Below are positions 45,789-57,077 of a DNA stretch of 64,000 nt, one piece after another. The notes under the pieces were generated by a model. That model did not search any database. It was not told where the DNA came from and saw only the letters and a list, made by a program, of their open reading frames with translations. Within the stretch, counting starts at the first letter, position 1; each line of letters starts with the position of its first letter. This DNA comes from Eunapius fragilis (taxonomy: Eukaryota; Porifera; Demospongiae; Spongillida; Spongillidae): assembly GCA_963681505.1 (NCBI GenBank), contig OY811972.1, forward strand, positions 1,685,663-1,749,662, in the 5' to 3' direction. The position numbers and the translations under genes are program-made.

Positions 45789-46056
45789 GATTGCCATTAA
45801 CAATTTAATTGCATAAACTGGCTAATACAAATGAATGTACGTCAAGGCATATTCATCTATTATATTGTGTACAGTGTCTGTATTTTGGTATCTGTAGCAG
45901 AGTGGCAATGTACTGTTACTGTGTATAAATAAATTAAAATAAAACAAATTAAAAAAATTAAAAAAACAAAAACATGTCAGTACCTAGAATAAGTAAATAC
46001 AGTTTGTGTCAATGTATGTTGATATATACATGTAGCTTGTACATGTAGTTTTGCAT

Positions 46057-49000
46057 TCACATCTGAATACTTTGTAAAGCACCCATGAGGGTTTTCCAGG
46101 CCACTGGTGTCATGCCCTTTCCTTGAACCCATTCTTGGAGTATGGCCGTTATGATTCGGTCAGCATTTCTCATATGTTCCATTTCCAATGCTTGCATTTT
46201 GACTCCATTAATATCGTTTAGTAAAAACATTCCAAACTTAAAATAATTCACTCCAATGGCTGCAGAAATATTAAATGCACAACCCAATACTTGTAGAAGA
46301 GTGGGGGGATCTGATGAGAAACGTCAAGCTGACAATTCATTGTATGTATGCATCATTGTGTTATTTAACCGCATCATCCCAACTATCATTGTTGGTATCA
46401 ATTATTCATGAACTGTTATTTTGAACTGTCAGTGTATCCTTTGAGTGTCCACCCAGTGGTACAATTGGACGCCCGGGTGGACAGCAAAAAAAAATTTTTG
46501 CCGTTCGGTCATGGAAGGGACCTAGTGGCATTTAACGGTACGGGCTTATAAAACAAGTCTTTCTAGGATCGGGCCGAGATAAGTAGGGCTTAAATCCTTT
46601 TGATACCCGTAAAACGAGCCGTGCTAGCGGACCTATCCATTACGCTCCGTGCGGTACGTATACCATAACCTCGCAATTAGAAGCCGCGGCTTCTAATCGG
46701 TACTAGAAACGCTTGCCCGGGCGTTTTTAATACCCTCCACGGAAATAGAAGTTCCGTTGGTACGGCTTGCAATTTCGCTGTCATGTTTTAGAAATGCAAC
46801 CCTCGATGGTCCCTTCGTGTGCGCAACCTTCGATCGTTGGCTCAAGATGTAGCCAAGGTCGTTGACGATGCTCGACATGTATGCAATACAACGACAACGG
46901 CGGCGTTCCTAAAAAGTAGTTTCGGGACGCTCCAATAGCCTAGACATATAATACAACTCACTTACAAATGATAACCAGCCAAAACAGAGGGAGGTAAGCT
47001 TCTCGTTACGAGAAAGAGCCCTTCCAAGCTACCTGGTATCTCCCGCTCATTTGGCGGCAAAAGGGGCTTGGATTCATTAAATTTACTTCACGCAACCAAT
47101 GAATCCGATCACATGACCACCTGAGGCCGCTGCATACGAAATGGCACACTGATCACATGACCAAGTTGCAATATATAATTGTGGGTGTATCGCATTACAT
47201 CGGCGTCGACGTCACTGCATGTGAAATGGTAGAGGATTCAATTAGGGTTGATAGTGTAGTACGAGGACATCATGTTTATAAAGAAATCTGGACCCCGGAC
47301 TAGGAGAAGTACTGACACAGGGAGACGCAAGAAAGGAAAGGGTTTGGAAGTACCCTGTGTCTACTGTTCGGAAGCCAAGAAAAACTTATGACAAAAGTGC
47401 AACGATACTTACGTGTGTACAAAATGTAGCGAGTTATATATTATCATTATAAGAGAAAATATATTTTAAACAATTAACACAATGGTCAATGGGAGTTCTT
47501 TTAATGTAATTCGTTACAATGAACTGCATGACCTACTTACAATAGTATACAGACACACAGACATACCCATGCATGCGGATGGACAGATGCGTGCATGTAT
47601 AGTGTCATTCAACGTCCACCTCTTCATCTTCATCTGCATTCTCTGCTGCGTCCTCATCACTACTGGACCACTCACTTTCATCAGATTCCTTCCCATCGGT
47701 ATCAATGCTTTGGGTGAGGCGGACATGGAATGATTTTAGTTCAGGGTATGCTGTCAAGGCTAGACCACTCGCATTGCTGGTGCAGTGTATACATACGGTC
47801 AGGATCACAGGTCGTTATCCCACACGTTTCAAATTGTTTCTTTCGTAATAGCCTCCCACGCACGCACCACCCATTGTACTATCAATGGTTTGGGAGGAGC
47901 CCTCATGTTGCCAGCTGGTGTTCTCTCTTGTTCCCCTCCAGCCATCCACTGACTATACAGATCCCTGTACGCCACTTTGAATGGAGCACTCCAACTAACA
48001 TCGGCTGGTTGAGCAACCTTGGTGTATCCAGGTGGTGCATAAACTACTATGGAGTTGCTCTGCTGTAGCTGGGTCTTAACCATTTGTGTGCTGTGACACT
48101 TAAAGAGGTCCCACACAAGAAGCCGTTTCCCAAGCAAAAGCACACCTTTCCAGATCTTATCCACCCATTCTGACGTTAGATCTTCGCATTCTTGCTCATT
48201 CTAACAATGACGTTAGGTATGCAAGCTACATCCTTCGGCCATACGTTTCCCTTTCAGGACGACAAAGGGTGGTAGTTTTGTACCATCGACCATTGCTGCT
48301 AGGCAAACGGTTATGCGCTGTTTCTCATGCCCTGTTGTTATAATTGGCACGGACTTACTGCCTCTTACGTCTATGGTTGAATTACCTGGCATATCGGCCC
48401 ATATGGCTGTCTCATCCATGTTACCTATACAGTGTTGCGATATGTGATGTCGCTTCCTATGGTGGTTGCATTTCTTAACAAATTTAACTACCTTTTCCTC
48501 CAAGTCCTGGGGCAGGTGTTGCCCTACTGAAGTTTTTTGCCGCACGACAAATCCCAGCGCTTCGTGAAACGAGCAACCCACCCAGCGCTCGCATGAAATG
48601 TTGGATCAGTGATTTCCTCTTTCGCAAAAATGCTAAGGTCTTTCCGCAATACACGCAGATGCAACTCCCGCAGATGCAGTATTCGCTGTGCAATAGCCTC
48701 TTCTTGTACACTGTACAAAGGTCTCATCCCACCACCACTACATCGCCTTCGTTTCCTATGTCCTTCAACACACATTTTCATCAGTTCAGGCTTTTGACAG
48801 CACCACTCCCGCGCCTGCTTTTCGTCAATCCCAAACTTCTTGGCAGTCGCACGCATGGTCTGTTGATACGTACGGTTTACAACAACTAATTTGTAAGTTG
48901 CATCGTAGCACTTTCTCTTTGTATCGCTTGCATCCATGACAGCAATAGCACATTGTGTCGAGGCCTTGCATGCATTTATATATTGCATCACGTTCATGTG

Positions 49001-52000
49001 ATCAGTGTGCCATTTCGCATGCAGCGGCCTCAGGTGGTCATGTGATCAGATTCATTGATTGCATGAAGTTAAGTAAATTTAATGAATCCAAGCCCCTTTT
49101 GCCGCCAAATGAGCAGGAGATACCAGGTAGCTTGGAAGGCTCTTTCTCGTAACGAGAAGCTTACCTCCCCCTGTTTGGGCTAGTTATCATTTGTAAGCGA
49201 GTTGTATTATATGTCTAGGCTATTGGAGCATCCCGAAACTACTTTTTAGAAACGCCGCTGTTGTCGTTGTATTGCATACATGTGGAGCATTGCGAACGAC
49301 CTTGGCTACATCTTGAGCCAACGATCGAAGGTTGCGCACACGAAGGGACCATCGAGGGTTGCATTTCTAAAACATGACAGCGAAATTGCATACCATTACG
49401 ACGGAACTTCTATTTTCATGGAGGGTATTAAAAATGCCCAGGCATGCGTTTCTAGTACCGATTAGAAGCCGTGGTTTCTAATTGCAAGGTTACGGTACAT
49501 ATCGTATACGAGCTACGTAAGGAAAGTTTTTTTTGCCAACGTTCATACAGATAGTAAAATAGCTGTTTCTCTGGACTAGTGTTTGTCAACTAAAAGTGAT
49601 TGAGAGCTTTCAGCTGTCTGTTTAGGCCTATGTTTAAAAGGTCATGTACGAGTATTGATTGAAAGCTTTCAGCTGTCTGTTTAGGCCTATTTTTAAAAGG
49701 ACATGTACGCGTATCATAGACTATACTCGTACATGACCTTTTAAACATAGGCCTAAACAGACAGCTGAAAGCTCTCAATCTTTTTTAGTTGACAAACACT
49801 AGTTCAGAGAAACAGCTATTTTACTATCTGTACGAACGTTGGCAAAAAAAAAACTTACCTTACGTAGCTCGTATACGATATGTACGTACCGCAACGGAGC
49901 GTAATGGATAGGTCCACTAGCATGGCTCGTTTTACGGGTATCAAAAGGATTTAAGCCTTACTTATCTCAGCTCGATCCTAGAAAGACTTGTTCTATAAGC
50001 CCGTACTGTTAAATGCCACTAGGTCCCTTCCATAACTGAACGGCAAAAACTTTTTTTGCTGTCCACCCGGGTGTCCAATTGTACCCCCAGGTGGACACTC
50101 AGGACAATAGACATTAATTTCTTTTACTTATAGCACAATAACTCCAGTATTATTCTGTGGAGATAAGTACCAAAGATGGAATACTTTGCTCCAACAACCA
50201 TCAGGTCTAACAGGTTGGGCAAATTCGGTGGTTCTGTTTGGGGAGTACAAGATAAATACATGTATCAGTGTTTTTACAACAGACTGGATTGGAGGTAGTA
50301 AAGCTTTGGATGCCCCTCATAATATAGTTAAATGATGTCAGTGGGTGGGACCTACATGTAACTATGATCTCATCCACTGTTCCCCATTCAATGCACTGTA
50401 CAAGACACTCACTGACCTGACAACTGTGGCAATTCTTTGGTTATGTGTTCTAACAAGAGCTGGATAGAAGAGGGGCAGTGTTCTGTAAGGGGAGACCAAA
50501 CAAAGGAATATATATATATAATTATATAAATAAATAGACAGTGATATTAATCATTCTGACATCTTGATTTAGTAATTTGAATGGGAAAGAATGTCTGCAA
50601 ATAGGGGAACTTGCCAGGCTGCACTGGGGGCTCTAGACACAGAAGAAGTATACTTACTTCACGCTGAACTGTTAGCCAACTGCTGCTCAGTTGGCAAGGC
50701 TTTGTGACAGCATCATTTAATAATAAATTATTCACCAGTTTATGATCTATGGAAGTGCTATAAAACATTACCTGCTTTGTTTTTCTTTGAGGAAGACGAA
50801 AGTTCTTCAGATGCTAGATAGAATAAACAAAATGGTGGTTTTGCATGGCAGAAAGCAAATGAGACTAGTCCATCATAATCAGGTGCCTTATAATTTTATC
50901 CTATAAAACATTGTACATTGCATAGATCTAAATCAACGTTACATTGCTGTTTGCCTAATTCTGGCATCAATCGACTTTGCACAGCAATAATCAATTACAT
51001 TCAAGTAATGAGATGAAAAATAAGCTACAGTCTTCCTCTAATCACGTAAACTTACAAAATTGGAGATACCGTAAGGTATCGTCCCCCTCCACCGCCAAGG
51101 GGGAAAAACAGGCTCGTGTTTAAACATGCGCACCTCCGTAACCGTGAATGTATCCGCTAATTTGTTTAGTGTGTCAGAATGTAAAATGGTTGACATACAT
51201 GATTATGAAAAAAAGATACACGGATGCATTTGCGGTTACAAACCATTATTTTTTAATGGGGGCGGAGAGGGGGGCTAATAAGTGATACTTTAACCTGATA
51301 GGTTGGCAAACTTTGTACTCATGGCAGCAAAAATAATACATTGAGCACCAAAATAGACTCCATGGAGAGAAATGGTGTGAGAGCAAGCAAGAATAAGAAA
51401 GGTGGCATGAAATATTGATTTATGTAACATGCAATTCTATAGTACACAAGGGTGATTTGCTGTACACTGTCCCATATAGTGTTTAGCAATCCATTACCTG
51501 AACTTTTCCTATCTGTTGTTGAAGATTTCGTGCCTGCATATAAAAAGATTATAATAGAAATTTCACGAAAGAAAAAAAAAAAGAGTTGATCTGATTATAC
51601 TTATATGTCTTAATCATCATTATAGCTAAGATGTGAGGGCCACTGGTGATTGGTATCTTTGTTAGAGTGACACTAACATATCAAGCGGACATTTCAGGGA
51701 AGTCATTATTATCTGATCATGTTATACGGCGTTATCACAAATTGATTATGCAACCCAATTGAATGACACGCAAAGAATATGAGAACAAAACTTCAAAAAC
51801 TAAGCAGAATTGCATGCAGAGACATTAAGTAAATATCTAATACATTGCAATACAACTGTCTCAACAACCGCGGCTTCACTACACCATACCAACTGCCTGA
51901 TCAGGTAATTTAATTGAAGCATGTAAAATATATACATTCCAACACATACCTTGCTCTCCTTCCTTTGCAAGCCAATCAGTATGCCTGGTGGTAAGGGGCA

Positions 52001-55000
52001 TATCACATGAACAGTGTTTGCAATTTGCATTACTTGGATCTTCTTCATAAGGAATCGCTACACCTTTGCAAGACTGATTAGTGCAGACAAAACCATCTTT
52101 CAAGTCCTTACAACTGTTGTAATGAAGAAGCTCAGTACTATGCTGTATACCATCATGGATAAGCTTTCTAATCCTAGGGCATGCTTTGGTGCCAGTAAGG
52201 TGCACCTCTATGCAGGTCACGGAATCAACTATGGTGAATTTAGCAGGAAACTTCATGCATCTAAAGGAAACACAATTACTATGAAGACAAGTTGGGACTC
52301 CTTTTTCCTCAACCAAGGTGCACCGCCCCTCCTTTTGCAGGAAAGCAACCAAGAAACTAAATACTCCATGTGGAACACAATTATTTGGAAAGCAGACAAG
52401 GAGAGGGTCAACATCATCTTTGATATTTGTACGGATCTTTTCAGTACTCAGAGGATCTAAGAGGGCTGGCATTAGGTACTCATCATCTTTCACACGAACC
52501 ATAATGCAAAGATGGCACATCAGTTCTCTGAAATAATCAACTGTAAAATCTCCATCAAACAAATGCTTTTTTTTAAAACACTCATCGGACAGAAAATTAT
52601 GGTTGACTAAAGCATGATCCTTAAACATAGAGCACCATTCAGCTTTTAAACCTGTAATATTGGATCCAACGAGCTCATGCTTGCGCTCAACTAGGGCTGT
52701 GATGATCTTCAGGATGACCTGAGGATCTGAGAACACTACCTCCCTAAGACCTGGTACATTATGGTACCATAGGAATAGGTTATACTTGACCATGTGGAGG
52801 AGAGCTGCCTTCAAGCCTTCCTCGTCTATACCCAAGCTCTTTGCCAACTGTCGGCACCTTTCCAGGCTCAGAACACCTTTTTTAGCTGACACCCTTATCT
52901 GCATCTCTAGAGCAAACCACTTTAAAGGGAGTAGAGGTGAGATGCCCATTCTGCAGTTTTTCACAATTGCCTGCCTTAGATCGTTAGCAACGTTTTTATC
53001 CACATCCTCAGGATAATAACCTTTCACGTCCCATATTATCTCATTATTACTTTTGCGGATAAGAGGTTTAAAATTTTTTATGATTTCATCCTTGTCCTTC
53101 TTATTCTCTGAGCACTTATGTTTTTCATCTCTGTGTGTGCCCACCACAAAGAGGTAAGGATGGACATCTCTGGCATGAGCTGCCCTCACACATTGCTCCA
53201 ACACCTGCTTGTGGGAGGATGGAGATGTGTATGATTTGCCCACTAGATTGCCATCTTGGTCATAGAAGCCGATCTCTGGGCAGTGGTCTAGGTTCTCTGA
53301 AAGGTTTACAGCAAAGAGAATGGCAGACACATCTTGGACAAAGGCTGGCAAGAGTTCAAGGAACTGGGGCTGACCACCACTGTCAATGAAGTGAACCAAG
53401 GTCACTTTCAATTGCAACTTTTTATCTATTGCATTTTTGAATGCCTTAATAAATTGGCTATTAACACTTTCGGCAACCTGGTTATCATGCAGCCTATCCT
53501 CCCTAGGTAGCTCTAAGGGTGCTCGCTGCTCAACAGGTTGAGATGATGGGAGCTCAGTAGATGGAGTTGATAATACATTGACATCTGGTTTTGAAACCGG
53601 ATTTTCTACAGAGCGAGAAGATTGCTGATGCATTGCTGGATGTGGAGGTGTCTGTGTTACTGTGGGAGCTGTTGGAGGCAAAGGTAAATGCTCCATTTTG
53701 TAGGCATTTGCAAGAAGCCCTATTAGATTCTCCTCATCCAAAACCTCCCAGATACCACTATCCTTCTCATCCACCCCTGCTAGAGTGGATTTGACAGATC
53801 CCACAAATGCCTTCACAGGATTATCAGCTAGTCCTGTGCTAACACGTTTGATGTGTTTTTCTGTGCTCTCTGACAGGAGGAGCGACTTCAGGTGGGTCTT
53901 TCCCACACCTGCTATTCCAAGAACCAGACATTTGATAATTGACATTTCAACTGAACCTTGCTTCAGGGCTTCTTCACACAACTGCTTTGCCCCTAGAGAA
54001 AAAAATCCATTTACAGTTTTACTATACTCGGATTACATTTTAGGCCCCTAAAATGAGTCTAGTGTGATGCCTGTTTACAATAATAGGATTTATTTATTTT
54101 TTAATTCAAAAGCAATATACTTATTGGTAACTCTGCAAACCAATGCCTAAATACATGCATGGTCAGCAGATTCTGAAATTAGAGTTTCATCCTGAAAATC
54201 CACAATATGACATTCTCATTTCATACAGTTCATGAATTACAGACAATTCTTTAAAGTTTTACTCCATTCTGTAAAAAGACATGCAATATACACAATTTTT
54301 TTTAAAGCCCAGCCCAATTAATGGAGCAGCAGCTATTTTTTTTTTAAATTGCAATGCACTTAATGAACACTATTGCGTACCCACATATGCTACCCAATAT
54401 ATGCATGTGTGCTTTACAAAATGAGCAATTAAAAGCACAGTGGCAGGGGGGGGTTTGGCCACGATCAATTTTGACCATATATGGGAGTCCATAAAAATTG
54501 ATTATGGATTTCATCACAACCCCCCCCCCCCCCCCTCTTCTGTATCCACCACTGCAGCACAATCACACTTTTAAAACTGCTTCTGTTACTTTAGACAAGT
54601 ATAACTGTACAACTAATCACAGAATAGGCTGTCACTAGCAGGAAGATAAGGAACCCATTGATATTAGGTTTAAGTCATCACATGCATGAATGAAAGCAAC
54701 AAGTGTGTGTGGGTCACTCACTCTCCCAATCAAGAGCGTCTTTGTTGTCCTCCATCACATGAAGTGGCTCATCCTTTTCCCAAGGTATCAGTGGTCTCAG
54801 GGATACCTTTACACACTGGCCATACAGGTCCACCAAGCCATACACATCCTTGGGGACAGTGCAGGGAAGTCTGACCATGTGGACACCATTAAGGAAAAAA
54901 TGCAAGGTCCCAGAGCTGCTGTGAAGCAGGCCAACTGCATCCCCAGCCTTCAGACCATGGAGATCAATGTCACCAGGCAGTTGGCCCATGTCCTAAGAAA

Positions 55001-57033
55001 CATGCATGAGATCATGGTGAAATATAGCCAACTAGAAGCAATTAAGATCACACAGCAAGGATAATAGTCATGAATACTGAATGGTGTCAGATCATGTCTG
55101 ACCAATGTACCTCTTAGTCTGACATATTTTCTCATAACATGAAAGGAATTATAAACCACTCTCCTTCATTTGACTATCTGCATTTACAAGTACATTGATT
55201 AAGCTAAAAAATACTTTGAAACAGTTCCCACAAAAGGACAACATTTCATCCCTATGCAAACAGTTAGGCTGGCGGTGCATTCCTTTAGTGGTGGAAACCT
55301 ATGGTGCATGGGGAGCTAAAGCCATTGAGGTGTTTTCAACCGTGGCATCACGACTGGCTATCCGGACTAATTCCACCAAGTCAAGGGCTCTGGCCACCCT
55401 CTATGGTCGTCTCAGCATGATTTTGGTACGGGCCAATGCTGGAGCTATTCTGATGCGATCATACCTGCCATCATCTGCGTTTAATGACATTATGATAGTA
55501 ACATTAGTGTTATAGCTGCATAGTTTAGTGGTGTTATGTGTAGAATTAATGATAAAAATTAACTGTTTCCCTATGCTTAATAAAAATTATTTTGTTGCCA
55601 CAAAAAGATACTTAAGGCACGTCAGCAAGGTTCATGTAGCCAAAATCATTCTGTGTAGATTTTGGTTGTTACCAAAATCATGCTGTGTCACCAATCCTCA
55701 ATCCATCCTATATGTCACAAAACGTTGCACTTCACTTCACGCTGTTGTTGTTGTCGTCTTGGTTACATTACATATAACTCGAGCAAGGAATGTTTCTGAA
55801 GAGTGAAAATAGTACTAATCACTTCAAAATATATCCACATGGTGCCCTAATAAAAGAGGGATCACCATTGGCAGCTAGCCCACACACATAGCAACAATCA
55901 TCAATTGAACCTACTCATGTTATTTGTACCTGAAGTACAAAATGTTATTGGTCGACTCAACACTACTAACGCTTTTTTCTTTGGCCACCCAAAAAGGAAT
56001 GGATTACTTGGCCTCATAAGTGTAGTACCCAATAAGAACAATCCTAGATATGTGTAAGGTTCGCTGGACATAACATCGCACATCATTTCAGCACTTATAA
56101 CTTTTATTTTGTGGAAGTGCCTGCAATGCATGTAGAGGAACATGGAAATACAATTACTGGGGATTCCTACAACCAAAGTGAGGAAAACAATTGGTAACAC
56201 TGTTATTGATTTTACAGTTGTGTTCCTGACAACATATCAGTATCTGTTGCACATATCCGGTATCACAGTGAAAGAACAATTAACTTGATACTGATTGCAT
56301 AAACACATGCAATGATTGAAGACATCCTACATGTGCATGTATGTAAGCATGAATATGAGGACATCGTAAATGGCTTTAACCTCATCTGTGATCATCCAAC
56401 AAGAACATTGGCAACAAGACATCAACGCCGCAGTAACAATGTCACCTATGGACTACTACAAGAAACAAGATTGCTGTTCCATTTTAAAAAATCATTTTCG
56501 TACACAAATGGCCCAACAGTTTTCTACATTGTCATTCGCAGCTCAGATCCTAAAGATAATTTCCCACCATCTCATCCCCCAACAATTGTATCCAAATATA
56601 TCCGTTTCTTCTACAAGGTTGCTTGTACAATTCCCGGTAACATCGAGAACATAGCTTCAACGCCCCAATAATTTCTCTGAGCTCTAACTAAGGACATGTA
56701 AATATATTCTGAAGCAAATGGCACAATAGGGATTCGTAATATGTGACCTCTATAGTTATGTGTGGCGAAATGAAGGTGATGACCAAGGAGAAATATGTAA
56801 CGTACATGTAACATGAGAAATGGAAACAAGCATTTTTGTTCTCTAAACGTTTACTGCATGGAACCTACGTGAAAAAAGATCATGATTATGTCATCAACTA
56901 AGGAAATGTTGGTTGTGCATATCCATAATGGACCTGCTGTCAAAGGCATTGTTTAATTCTGTACTCACCACAAATGGTACCCAAAAAAAAACTGAATTTT
57001 CACTAATTGTATCTTCAGACACACACTCACACA

Positions 57034-57077
<44 letters not shown>

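Larger units (their letters stand above)
46442..50101 (-). mobile_element. Pogo-type DNA transposon with ~0.7-1.1-kb inverted repeats
   Basis: TGAGTGTCCACC at 46,442 pairs with the inverted copy ending at 50,101, followed by GGTACAATTGGAC and the shared AAAAATTTTTGCCGTTC block. Matching continues through TAGAAGCCGCGGCTTCTAAT, TCGATGGTCCCTTCGTGTG, CTCGTTACGAGAAAG and GATCACATGACCACCTGAGG, so the arms span about 46,442-47,165 and 48,990-50,101. The right arm is longer because a foldback (49,498-49,882) sits inside it. The core holds a broken transposase. It lies in the last intron of the long Death-domain gene. I see no clear TA target duplication. Confidence 0.88.

Noticed and set aside
50547..50651. 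A possible extra exon between 50,417 and 50,772 (PPVQPGKFPYLQTFFPIQIT)
   Set aside because: A good acceptor exists but no donor keeps the phase; the exons on either side join without it.
51950..53992. A kinase domain, as in LRRK-type Roco proteins
   Set aside because: After the COR-like region the protein ends in cysteine pairs, a short linker and a Death domain; no kinase motifs are present.
55901..56829. Frames within intron 4 of the long gene, some with hydrophobic stretches
   Set aside because: No recognisable domain, and no acceptor-donor pair that keeps the phase between the flanking exons, which already join in frame.
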